Notes under the pieces: generated by a model
Databases searched by the model: none
What the model was told of the DNA's origin: nothing
Seen by the model: the letters and a program-made list of their open reading frames with translations, nothing else
Part shown: piece after piece, positions 35,375-47,812 of the stretch
Numbering within the stretch: position 1 is the stretch's first letter
How the letters are laid out: every line of letters begins with the position of its first letter
Translations under genes and position numbers: made by a program
Assembly (NCBI GenBank): GCA_025642075.2
Contig: JAODUO010000579.1
Span: forward strand, 117,001 to 181,000
Direction of reading: 5' to 3'
Source of the DNA: Ridgeia piscesae
Lineage: Eukaryota > Annelida > Polychaeta > Sabellida > Siboglinidae
Length of the DNA: 64,000 bases

Positions 35375-35714
35375 CAGCAGCTCTCAACCGTTTAGTCTTC
35401 AAGGCCACCTGTGTCCAACTCAACATCCCATGTGATTTCACAATTATGATGTAAATATTTATTTGGTTTATATGGTATTATGTTATTGTCTAGTTGTGTT
35501 GGTGTGATTGGTTGGTCTTAGTGTCATGTGTAAGTGTCATAGTTACATGAGGACTGAGAAGTGTCTGGTGGTAGTGTTTTCCTAGTTATGTCAGAAACAG
35601 TTTTGCTTTAACTGTACATGGTTATATAAAATTATATTTTTCTCCTGCCACCTCACGGACCAGACCCCTGGCAGTTCTCTGCAGCCCCCAGGAACCCTCC
35701 AGTGATAACCACTG
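35375..35714. mobile_element. Non-autonomous hAT-like element, about 340 bp
   Basis: The left end CAGCAGCTCTCAACCGTTTAG and the inverted right end CAGTGGTTATCACTGGAGG resemble the CAGNGGTTCTCAACC ends of hAT elements. There is no transposase inside. The 8-bp flanks (ATAAATAT and ACTTATAG) do not match, so the copy is old or my boundary is off. Confidence 0.5.
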
Positions 35715-36361
35715 ACTTATAGGTAATGTTGTATGTTATTTGTATGATTGTATCACTAGTCCATATTACATTTTGTACAGTACTGAGAAAAATCACCACA
35801 TCTATCTATGAGGGTTTCTTGAGGACCAAAAGAATCACAAGTTCACAACCTACCATTTGGTGGACTCTGGTCTAATTCCCAACATTAGCATTAGGCAGTA
35901 GGCACAGATTTGTCTGCCCATCTTTAGGACTGGCAGATGACTGTCTGACTGACCCAGATGTACATGTAACACCTGGTGTTAAAGACTGGTGAAGTCAGAG
36001 GACGCACTATTCACTAGATTATGTGTTAATAATTCAACATTACCATTGGTTGGTTGCAACTGGCAGTGAGACAAATGGATCAGTATTAAATCAGGATTAA
36101 TAAAAGTAAATACTGGGTCCCTCACATGACACTGGTCTGTGCCTGAGAACTCCTCAATTGACCAAGCTGTTTACTAGGTAAAAGGTACACTTCGGATTAA
36201 TTCAAGACTGACAAACTTTTTTTTTCTGGCTGATTCCCGCAGATTGTTGGAACTGTTTCAGTTTCTGGCACTTCACCCCCTCACCCCCTCACCTGCAGTT
36301 TAGCTGATTGTTTTATTTGCTATGCATTTAAAATTGTGAAAAATCAACCAGTAGCTACCCA

Positions 36362-36903
36362 TACACACATGCCAGCATGTACATTCGCACACACATACCT
36401 GCATGTACATTCGCACACACATGCCTGCATGTACATTCACACACACATGCCTGCATGTACATTCACACACACATGCCTGCATGTACACTCACACACACAT
36501 GCCAGCATGTACATTCGCACACACATGCCTGCATGTACATTCGCACACACATGCCTGCATGTACATTCGCACACACATGCCTGCATGTACATTCACACAC
36601 ACATGCCTGCATGTACATTCACACACACATGCCTGCATGTACATTCACACACACATGCCTGCATGTACATTCACACACTTGCCTGCACATACATTCACAC
36701 ACACATGCCTGCATGTACATTCACACACATGCCTGCACATACATTCACACACACATGCCTGCATGTGCATACACACACACACATGCCTGCATGTACATTC
36801 ACACACACATGCCTGCACGTACATTCGCATACATATGCCTGCATGTACATTCATACAAATATGCCTGCATGTACATTCGCACACACATGCCTGCATGTAC
36901 ATC
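36362..36903. repeat. 26-bp minisatellite, about 21 copies
   Basis: The unit is CACACACATGCCTGCATG plus TACATTCG/A. The period (26) and the absence of stops make all three plus frames open for up to 209 codons, giving false Cys/His-rich proteins. Confidence 0.96.
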
Positions 36904-37379
36904 CACCAGGTCACATACACACCCACTTATGCATGCATGCCTGCATGCACAGATTGAAGCCATGAACGAGCTGATCTGACACTGATAATAGGGAGGTAGA
37001 AAGGAAGTGAGTCTTGTGATGCCGCCTCCTATGCCAGACTCCATGTGACTCCAAGGGCTGCTTCAGTGCACGAGTCTCAATATATTCCGCGAGTCCACAG
37101 GGACTGCGAATGATCACTGTTTGCAAATTAGCTCATCACCATGTTGTTATTGGTTGCCTAGCAACCATCGTTTCCGAAGCCATGTTGGCCACAATGACAT
37201 CATTCAATCACAGGGCTGGCAATAAACACCCCCTACAACCCATCTTCAAATCCCTCCTAAAACACCTCCTGGGGCAGTTCATTCATTGACTTCCTTATTC
37301 TCAGAAGGTAAACATAACAACAATGACCCTGATACAGTATCTTGTCTGTAGGACGTGTTACAGTCGTAGACAGGGGAGA

Positions 37380-37720
37380 GGATATGTTTGAGGTCTACAA
37401 CAGTTACACTGATGAGAGATAATGTCTGCTCTGTTGACAACATGTGGGCATATCAATGATGGAATGATCCCTGCGTATGATAACACAAGCATCTTGTTAC
37501 TGTTTACATCTGCCAGGGAGCATCTCTCAAATATTGATTTTCTTGACAACAAAACGGTAGGATTTCACACAAATTTAATGTTAGCAGAGCATAACAAGTT
37601 AACATCACCGAGATCAAACCTGAAACTATATTTTGCATCTGGCATTAAAACGTTAACATGATCGTATATGAAAAACAACTAAGTCTGTCTGCGGCATTAA
37701 GTGAGCTCCCTGCATTCGTG
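37380..37720. promoter_or_regulatory. Unique stretch with a few CpGs, weak regulatory candidate
   Basis: Non-repetitive AT-rich sequence with CpGs spaced through it (CTGCGTATG, AAACGGTAGG, CACCGAGATC, ATGATCGTATATG) and a 79-codon plus frame lacking splice or family support. Evidence is weak. Confidence 0.17.
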
Positions 37721-38386
37721 AAAGGTGAGAGGGAGGGGAAGTTTTAAGTCCTGCATGCGTAAATATTACATGACATCCCTCGAGTACACTACACTACATC
37801 ACGGTATTATCTCAGTACAGAAGGAACTGCTCCAGAAAAATAGTCCCTACCACTAGTGTTATGAAATAATACATCACAGCAATGTTAAGAACAATAATGC
37901 AGCATTATAATTTAGCAATGGCTGTGGTCATATTTTAAGGCCTCTGTTGAAATCAGTTTTCATTTTGTCATTTCAGACTCAATGATGAACACATGAAATT
38001 TCATGATGAGAGATTCAAGATCACAACTAGAGTTTGCTGATAACAACAACAACAAAAATGTGAGAAACATCTCAAGAACTAACATTGCCCACAAATATGT
38101 CAACAGCATTACTGCCATCACATACAGATAGGGCAACTTCTGCAATTGTTTCCATATCTTTCACCAATCCAATGATTTTATCAACCCTAAATGAGACATT
38201 TGAACAAATGAACGTCGTCTGTGTTAGACATGTTCAATTTTCTTCACAAAATAAGTGTGAAATGACCGAAGTGAAAATTAAATCAAGGACTGATTTTTAA
38301 ATGTAGATAGTAATTGTTGCAGTCAATGCCATACTATTAATTAAGTTAGGAAATTTGTGTTTAACCAAGATACATGCTACAGAAGA

Positions 38387-38442
38387 TAGCGGCAGGTAGC
38401 GGCAGGTAGCGGCAGGTAGCGGCAGGTAGCGGCAGGTAGCGG
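38387..38442. repeat. 10-bp tandem repeat (GGCAGGTAGC), five copies
   Basis: Five identical decamers indicate a young array. Confidence 0.95.
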
Positions 38443-40012
38443 ACATTCAGCTAGACTGTAAATAAATCAGGTGAACTGTTGGGTTGATTGGCGATTTATT
38501 CACACCAATAAGTTAACGGCTGACTCCCAGCCAGCCAGTCGCTGGGGACCATCCATCAACTCCAGGGAACATATAATCTTGTGTACTAAGTAGACAATGC
38601 ACACATATTGTATTCATTCAGAGAATCAAATCTGTGGGGTGACGTGGGAGGGTTCACATGCCCCACCACCCTCTGCACCCATAAGGGGGGATGGTTAACT
38701 AGGGTCAATACCCCTGTGGGGTGCACCATGAACTAAGGATGAATTCCATATCATTTGACATTTTACGTATACAAGTATCTTGCATATACCACATGATATA
38801 TGCATAAAATCTACAATTAACACATAACATCATCTGTTTGCACACCCTTGTAATGCCATGGAAATGTAGTTACAGGAAAGTTCTGATTTGGCTACAACGT
38901 AAAAACTGCTACCACAATACAAATTACATGTGACAGGGTGAACAATATAGATGGGGTATTAGAGAGGCAATGAAAGCTGTCAATCCCTCCTAAACTATAC
39001 ATTCACCCTGGAGGATATTGCCTGAATGGCATGTAATACTCGGAAATTCAATGATCAAAGGTCATAAAATATCCAAATGGTCCCTGAAACGACATCACCC
39101 CTATGTTATTAAACCCTTCAGTAACGCCTATGGTTTGGTGAAGACTGTATTTATTGGTGGAGGGAGTATTCAGGTCAATCAAACTGCCACTGTCTTACTG
39201 ACGTCTTTATCCAGTCGGTATCAAATGTCTTTATCCATAGTGATAACCATAATGCATTGCTCAAGGATATGAATACAATAAGATTAATTATCTATCAACA
39301 GAGACATTACAACCGGAATACGTTGGCGTACTGTGATAATATTACCTTTACCTAAAGTAAATATAATTGAAGGGGTTATTACCTTGTGCTGAAGGTTCAG
39401 GAAATAATATCTTGATCTCAATCAAGTTACATTTAGTGCTGTCAAATTGTTATGGTCACAATCAAGATTCAAAACAGGCATCACATCAGAGCTATGCTAT
39501 ACCCTGATCAGTAACAGATGCAGGTTCCAACTACAATCAATTGTAATCATGATCTACCAACATTTATTTTTTATCCCACGGAACAATTGAGATTACGATC
39601 ACAGCACAACTCAACCACGATCACGACAGCGATCCGACTAGATCACATTCGTGATTCTGGGTACAGTGAAGTCAGTCAGGCCAAATTCCTGCCGCTGGGA
39701 AGAAACCAGCGCTGTGACACCTATGTACATTGTAGCAGCTGTCTTTTGTTGTGTCAACTTCTCCCTGTGTCTCCTAGTGGTGTATGTTGAAAGACAACTG
39801 GACAGAGAATAAATCTAACTGAGAAGCTCAACTGTGGTCCAAATGTGGACTGAGACTGTGATGTCTGTAGCTTGTGTGATGTTTGTTGGATCAAACAGTT
39901 ACAGTACATAAGACACAGTGCTGTAATAATTACTCACTGAGTTCACCTTATGTGTCATGACAATTGACAAGCGACAACCCCAGTCTGTTGTCTCTCCACT
40001 GACTTCAGCACT

Positions 40013-40120
40013 TAGGGGTCGACTATACAGTTGACATTTAGGGGTCGACTCAACAGTTGACAAACTCAGGGGTCAACTCAACAGTTGACACACTCAGGGG
40101 TCGACTCAACAGTTGACACA
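40013..40120. repeat. Short array with palindromic GTCGACTCAACAGTTGAC core, four copies
   Basis: Units of about 27-30 bp contain AGGGGTCGACT...AACAGTTGAC. The unit is nearly self-complementary (GTC(G/A)ACT against AGTTGAC), so each copy can form a small hairpin. Confidence 0.85.
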
Positions 40121-40240
40121 GTCAAAAACCACACAGTATTCCTCTTCAGGTCAAACACCACCTACCCATGTCAACACAAGACTTCAGATTTGGAGAAATT
40201 AAAAATAGCTTCAAAACCCCAACTACTGACCAATAATTTC

Positions 40241-40402
40241 ACGTGACGTGACGTGGCGTGGCGTGGCGTGGCGTGGCGTGGCGTGACGTGGCGTGGACGT
40301 GCGTGACGTGACGTGACGTGACGTGACGTGACGTGACGTGACGTGACGTGACGTGACGTGACGTGACGTGACGTGACGTGACGTGACGTGACGTGACGTG
40401 AC
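40241..40402. repeat. (ACGTG)n pentamer array, about 32 copies
   Basis: The left part varies between ACGTG and GCGTG, and the right part is pure ACGTG. The array packs about 30 CpGs into 160 bp. Confidence 0.97.
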
Positions 40403-41205
40403 TGCCAACACATCTACCTGCATTCCCCACTCTTCTGATATCCACAACAGCATTAATATACATGTCCCACTCAGCAGATGGTGCCACTATACAGATTTAT
40501 TTCTCCCATGGTACATGCCTACATGGTAACGACCAATGTAGCACCCAACCATATGCAATGCCTTACACACTTGTTTTAATTTTGCTAAATTCTGCAACTG
40601 TACCTTTCAACGAAGTAAGTGCAAACTGTCAATAAAGTGACCCTGCCATGCCAACAAATCCATCTCATTCACACATGTTTATGATAATAACAACTGTGAA
40701 CATACTGCATACTTTAACATCAGGTTTCTCTAACATACTTCCAAAGCAGTATTCAAGTCATTTCATGCAATCCAGCAGTTTCTGTATGACTGTTTTTTGG
40801 GGAAATGTTATCCACTTAGCAAACAAAGAATAACATCATTACGATGATCATTAAGTTAACCATAAAGGTGGACAATATTTATTGAAAACTGATGTAAAAC
40901 AGCCACAAGTCACATGGATTTACAAGTAATTCACACGACAAAAACAGGGGCAGGTTTCGAGGAGGATTGAGATCCTTCCTTTATCTACTGCACTGTGATA
41001 TTCATACCTGCAGTGGATTAACCCTTTACCTACTGCCACTCACCACGCATAGTTACACAGTAGAGATTGAGCAAAGCATTGTTTACTGCATGCCAAGTTG
41101 TCAACCTTCCATGCTAAATCAATTAGACATAATATTGTGATTATGCGGGTGGATGCCAAACAGAAATGAGTCTCTCTTACAACTGCTAACAGAGCCAGTT
41201 GATAC

Positions 41206-42212
41206 AGTACAAGGTAGCTGACATAGGGGGTGTACAAGGTATTTGACATAGGGGGGTGTACAAGGTAGCTGACATAGGGGGTGTACAAGGTAGCTGACAT
41301 AGGGGGTGTACAAGGTAGCTGACATAGGGGGGTGTACAAGTAGCTGACATAGGGGTGTACAAGGTAGCTGACATAGGGGTGTACAAGGTAGCTGACATAG
41401 GGGTGTACAAGGTAGCTGACATAGGGGTGTACAAGGTAGCTGACATAGGGGTGTACAAGGTAGCTGACATAGGGGTGTACAAGGTAGCTGACATAGGGGT
41501 GTACAAGGTAGCTGACATAGGGGGTGTACAAGGTAGCTGACATAGGGGGGTGTACAAGGTAGCTGACATAGGGGTGTACAAGGTAGCTGACATAGGGGTG
41601 TACAAGGTAGCTGACATAGGGGGTGTACAAGGAGCTGACATAGGGGTGTACAAGGTAGCTGACATAGGGGTGTACAAGGTAGCTGACATAGGGGGTGTAC
41701 AAGGTAGCTGACATAGGGGGGTGTACAAGGGGGTAGCTGACATAGGGGGTGTACAAGGTAGCTGACATAGGGGTGTACAAGGTAGCTGACATAGGGGTGT
41801 ACAAGGTAGCTGACATAGGGGTGTACAAGGTAGCTGACATAGGGGGTGTACAAGGTAGCTGACATAGGGGTGTACAAGGTAGCTGACATAGGGGTGTACA
41901 AGGTAGCTGACATAGGGGGTGTACAAGGTAGCTGACATAGGGGGTGTACAAGGTAGCTGACATAGGGGGTGTACAAGGTAGCTGACATAGGGGGTGTACA
42001 AGGTAGCTGACATAGGGGGTGTACAAGGTAGCTGACATAGGGGTGTACAAGGTAGCTGACATAGGGGGGTGTACAAGGTAGCTGACATGGGTACAATGTA
42101 GGACATAGGGGTGTACAAGGTAGCTGACATAAAGGGTGACAATGTAGCTGACATACGGGGTGTACAATGTAACTGACATAGGGGGGTGTACAAGGTAGCT
42201 GACATAGGGGGG
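41206..42212. repeat. 24-26-bp minisatellite with variable G-run, about 40 copies
   Basis: The unit is TGTACAAGGTAGCTGACATA followed by four to six G. Copies differ almost only in the length of the G run, so 24-, 25- and 26-bp units alternate. All minus frames stay open for up to 391 codons; these are artefacts of the repeat. A few copies at the right end have other changes. Confidence 0.97.
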
Positions 42213-43137
42213 CAAATTTTATTTGTATACAATAAATCATTTCCACTTATTAAAAAAACTATCAGGGCAAAAAAGCATAAACCATGGATTACTATGGGAT
42301 TTAGACATTCCATTAGAACCAAAAACAAACTGTATAAGTATTACTTGTGTACACCTGAAATTCACTATTTCACTATTTTAATTAACTAGTTGCACTATTA
42401 TGATGTTGCTGTATAGGTGTTCACGAATTATAATTTGCTTCGAAATTTGTTAAAATATATGAATAAGGAAAATAAGCACTGTTGCTTAATTCCAATTGTT
42501 ACATTGTATAACGTCCTTAGACATGTAATTATTACTTTAGTGTTGCTGATTATTATATGTACAAGGCATTATGTAACAATAAAGCTATATAAAGCTATAT
42601 ATACAACCCCTGCAATTTATTTTTAACCCTTTGCCCTTTTGTCGGCTCGCATTTTACCCAGTTTTGTCAAATGGCAATTGACCCAGTTTTTAATTTACTA
42701 TTGTCTGGCAGATGCACTGGTTATCAGCTGATACCCATTACACCAACAATTGGCTTAGAGGCTAAATCTGCAGAGCTCTCTGTAATAATGCTTACTCATG
42801 TGACCAAATCACATGGCTCTGTCTACAGTGTCATGCCTGGCAATCATGTCTACTGCATAATAACACTACTTGGGTCATCCTTCGTCAGAATTTGTATAAT
42901 AACAAGAAAGTCTTTTGTTCTGATCAAACTATAAACAGTCAATACTGCTAGATGTGTGAAGACTGGAAGATTTGCATCTATTATTGGATATACAAATGAT
43001 ATAAACCAACTATGCATGCACATTTATGTTTAAAGGATTAGGTCCTTGTGAGTACACTGTTGTGAGATCCATACTTGGCCAGCTGTCCTCGGGTAGCAGG
43101 TCAAAACTTTGGCAGACTAAGACAGTTCCAACAACCT

Positions 43138-44888
43138 TACAGCACCAGGAGCCTGTGGGTGCTGACAGTCATTGCGGACTGCGTACAGCACCAGGAGCCT
43201 GTGGGTGCTGACAGTCATTGCGGACTGCGTACAGCACCAGGAGCCTGTGGGTGCTGACAGTCACTGCAGACTGCGTACAGCACCAGGAGCCTGTGGGTGC
43301 TGACAGTCACTGCAGACTGCGTACAGCACCAGGAGCCTGTGGGTGCTGAGTCATTGCGGACTGCGTACAGCACCAGGAGCCTGTGGGTGCTGACAGTCAC
43401 TACAGACTGCGTACAGCACCAGGAGCCTGTGGGTGCTGACAGTCACTACAGACTGCGTACAGCACCAGGAGCCTGTGGGTGCTGACAGTCACTGCAGACT
43501 GCATACAGCACCAGGACCCTGTGGGTGTTGACAGTCACTGCAGACTGCGTACAGCACCAGGAGCCTGTGGGTGCTGAGTCATTGCGGACTGCGTACAGCA
43601 CCAGGAGCCTGTGGGTGCTGACAGTCACTACAGACTGCGTACAGCACCAGGAGCCTGTAGGTGCTGACAGTCACTGCAGACTGCATACAGCACCAGGAGC
43701 CTGTGTGTGCTGACTGTCACTGCAGACTGCATATAGCACCAGGAGCCTGTGGGTGCTGACAGTCACTGCAGACTGCGTACAGCACCAGGAGCCTGTGGGT
43801 GCTGACAGTCTCTACAGAGTGCGTACAGCACCAGAAGCCTGAGTGTGCTGACAGTCACTACAGACTGTGTACAGCACCAGGAGCCTGTGGGTGCTGACAG
43901 TCACTGCAGACTGCGAACAGCACCAGGAGCCTGTGGGTGCTGACAGTCACTGCAGACTGCATACAGCACCAGGAGCCTGTGGGTGCTGACAGTCTCTACA
44001 GAGTGCGTACAGCACCAGAAGCCTGAGTGTGCTGACAGTCACTACAGACTGTGTACAGCACCAGGAGCCTGTGGGTGCTGACAGTCACTGCAGACTGCGT
44101 ACAGCACCAGGAGCCTGTGGGTGCTGACAGTCACTGCAGACTGCGTACAGCACCAGGAGCCTGTGGGTGCTGACAGTCACTGCAGACTGCTGGTACAGCA
44201 CCAGGAGCCTGTGGGTGCTGACAGTCACTGCAGACTGTGTACAGCACCAGGAGCCTGTGGGTGCTGACAGTCACTGCAGACTGTATACAGCACCAGGAGC
44301 CTGTGGGTGCTGACAGTCACTGCAGACTGTGTACAGCACCAGGAGCCTGTGGGTGCTGACAGTCACTACAGACTGTGTACAGCACCAGGAGCCTGTGGGT
44401 GCTGACAGTCACTGCAGACTGTGTACAGCACCAGGAGCCTGTGGGTGCTGACAGTCACTGCAGACTGTGTACAGCACCAGGAGCCTGTGGGTGCTGACAG
44501 TCCTACAGACTGGTACAGCACCAGGACCTTGGGTGCTGACAGTCACTACAGACGACAGCACCAGGAGCCTGTGGGTGCTGACAGTCACTGCAGACGTGTA
44601 CAGCACCAGGAGCCTGTGGGTGCTGACAGTCACTGGGTGCTGACAGTCACTACGGACTGTGTACAGCACCAGGAGCCTGTGGGTGCTAACAGTCACTGCA
44701 GACTGTGTACAGCACCAGGAGCCTGTGGGTGCTAGTCACTGCAGACGTGTACAGCACCAGGAGCCTGTGGGTGCTGACAGTCACTGCAGACTGTGTACAG
44801 CACCAGGAGCCTGTGGGTGCTGACAGTCACTGCAGACAGTGTACAGCACCAGGAGCCTCAGGCAGCTGACAGTCAGTACAGGCTGTGT
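43138..44888. repeat. 46-bp minisatellite, about 38 copies, with higher-order structure
   Basis: The unit is GCGTACAGCACCAGGAGCCT followed by GTGGGTGCTGACAGTCACTGCAGACT. Marker variants recur at fixed distances (184 bp, 228 bp), see findings. Copies from about 44490 to 44760 have many small deletions. Confidence 0.97.
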
Positions 44889-45010
44889 TCAAACAATGTC
44901 TTTCTATTTCCTACAGTGGAATTGGGTAGTGCCAGAAGTGCTGATGTCAGTGACCTGGTAACCTTTACAACCACCTCCACCAAGTCGAATCAATAAGACA
45001 GGTAACACAA

Positions 45011-45031
45011 GGTGTGTGCACATGTGTGTGC

Positions 45032-45088
<57 letters not shown>

Positions 45089-45133
45089 TGTTTGTGTTTG
45101 TGTTTGTGTTTGTGTTTGTGTGCATGCATGCAC
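45011..45133. repeat. (TG)n and (TTTG)n-type microsatellite
   Basis: A TG run of about 70 bp passes into GTTTGT units and ends in GCATGCATGCA. Confidence 0.95.
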
Positions 45134-45515
45134 TGTCTGTCCTCAAGTTATAGCATCACATCCACTCTGTCTCCATGACAAGGGACACATGTATGATCAC
45201 ATGCCAACAGTGTCTCAAACCAAAATCTCATGAACATTGATGTTTTAATCTCATCACATACTGGGGGCTAAATACACTTGAAATATGTGTTACTACCTGT
45301 ATGTATTAGATATAATAGTCAGTCTTAACATCATATAGACAGAGCCATTTGATATGTCACATACACAATGTGACGTAATTAATTGCCCGTCATAAACAAT
45401 GGAGGCCTGCATATGTGCCTTGATTATATGAAGGCCAGATGTGCACAATGTGTCACCACAGCTATGTAGTAACACCTTTCATTTGACAGAACACTGACTG
45501 TATAACTAGAACACA

Positions 45516-45518
<3 letters not shown>

Positions 45519-45590
<72 letters not shown>
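45519..45590. repeat. (AT)n microsatellite, 36 copies
   Basis: The pure AT run directly abuts the foldback element that follows. Confidence 0.95.
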
Positions 45591-45592
<2 letters not shown>

Positions 45593-45594
<2 letters not shown>

Positions 45595-45983
45595 GGAAAA
45601 TATTCCTTAAATATCTATCATACCTGAAACTAATTCAGAGGAACAAATCGTTAGTTTTTGGTCAAACAAACTGCAGATTAGCAAGACATCTTATTGTACA
45701 TGATATCAGGGTTCCCAACAACACGATCAACAACTGGATTATTGAAAACCAGATAAATGAGGCATATATATATATATATATAAAAATATATATATATAAT
45801 ATTATATATATATATATATATATGCCTCATTTATGGCTCAATAATCCTTTCAGATTGTTCAGTTTTCATAAGTTGCTAATCTGCACGTTTTGTTTATCTG
45901 ACCAAAAACCATGGCAACAAAAGAAGTTTGTTCCTCTGTTAATTAGTTTCAGGTATGATAGATATTTAAGGAATATTTTCCAC
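45593..45983. mobile_element. Foldback/MITE-type element with about 170-bp inverted arms
   Basis: The left arm from 45593 (GTGGAAAATATTCCTTAAAT...) pairs with the right arm ending at 45983. The outer 45 bp are nearly identical, while the middle parts are diverged with indels. The centre is an AT run (45765-45823). There is no coding sequence. The left side abuts an AT microsatellite, so a TA target duplication cannot be judged. Confidence 0.75.
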
Positions 45984-46173
45984 CAGAAATACATATAAAC
46001 CACTGTAATATGCCAGTTTGCTTGCACAAATCTGTTATTTACTTTTGGTGAATTGTCAAGCAAATTTATCATTATTGACTCAGCCTGGCAAAAGTATAGT
46101 TACCAGGTCTAACAAAGTAAATTATTGTAATAAAGAGTAACAAATTACAATATTACTTTCTTACTTCAAATGT

Positions 46174-46257
46174 ATGCACAGTACATGCATGCACACAGAC
46201 ACATGCATGCACACATACGCACACACACAGCATCATATTCATACATACAAATGTCAT

Positions 46258-46293
<36 letters not shown>

Positions 46294-46765
46294 CATCGTA
46301 ATCACACATACAAATGTCATACGCACACACACAGCATCATACTCACACATACAAATGTCATACGCACACACACAGCATCATACTCACACATACAAATATC
46401 ATACGCACACACACAGCATCATACTCACACATACAAATGTCATACACACACACAGCATCATACTCACACATACAAATGTCATAAGCACACACAGCATCAT
46501 ACTCACACATACAAATATCATACACACACACAGCATCATACTCACACATACAAATATCATACACACACACAGCATCATACTCACACATACAAATATCATA
46601 CACACACAGCATCATACTCACACATACAAATATCATACACACACACAGCATCATACTCACTCAAACAAATGTCATACACACACACAGCATCATACTCACA
46701 TATACTAATATCATACACACAGCATCATATTCACACACAGCACGCACGCACGCACGCACGCACAT

Positions 46766-46808
<43 letters not shown>

Positions 46809-47352
46809 CAGCATCATACACACACAAATGTCATATATACACACAGCATCATACTCACACATACTAATGTCATACTCAAACACACAGCATCATATTCACA
46901 CATACAAAATGAAATATGCACACACACACGGCATCATACTCATATAAATGTCATATACACACACAGCATCATACTCACACATACAAATGTCATACGCACA
47001 CACACAGCATCATACTCACACATACAAATGTCATACACACACACAGCATCATACTCACACATACAAATGTCATAAGCACACACAGCATCATACTCACACA
47101 TACAAATATCATACACACACACAGCATCATACTCACACATACAAATGTCATACACACACACAGCATCATACTCACACATACAAATATCATACACACACAC
47201 AGCATCATACTCACACATACAAATATCATACACACACACAGCATCATACTCACTCAAACAAATGTCATACACACACACACAGCATCATACTCACATATAC
47301 TAATATCATACACACAGCATCATATTCACACACGCACGCACACATGCACGCA

Positions 47353-47384
<32 letters not shown>

Positions 47385-47812
47385 CACACACAGCATCATA
47401 CACACACAAATGTCATATACACACACAGCATCATACTCACACATACTAATGTCATACTCAAACACACAGCATCATATTCACACATACAAAATGAAATATG
47501 CACACACACACACAGCATCATACTCACACATACAAATGTCATACGCACACACACACACATCATCAAATTCACACAAATGTCATACACACATACAGCATCA
47601 TATTCACACATACAAAGTGTCCTACGCAGACACACAGCATCATACTAACACACACAGCATCATACTCACACATTCAAATGTCATAAGCACACATACAAAT
47701 GTCATATGCACGCACACAGCATCATACTCACATATACAAACTGTCATATGCACACACACACATGCACGCACACATGCACGCACGCACGCATACACACATG
47801 CACACACACAAA
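46174..47812. repeat. Compound CA-rich satellite, 39-41-bp unit
   Basis: The unit is CAGCATCATACTCACACATA plus CAAATGTCATACRCACACA. It is interspersed with CA runs and with GCAC/ACGC runs at 46741-46798 and 47334-47372. The array is itself duplicated with a 580-590-bp period. It gives many false open frames. Confidence 0.96.

Noticed and set aside
36336..36979. Cys/His-rich frames of about 200 codons that look like metallothionein or zinc-binding proteins
   Set aside because: They arise from the 26-bp CA-rich minisatellite, open in all three frames.
41040..42328. Minus-strand open frames of 375-391 codons
   Set aside because: They are translations of the 24-26-bp minisatellite in three frames; no start, splice or family evidence.
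43138..44888. Regular repeat-and-spacer look suggesting CRISPR
   Set aside because: The 46-bp unit is repeated throughout without unique spacers, and the genome is animal. The same applies to the 47-bp array at 49.6-52.3 kb.
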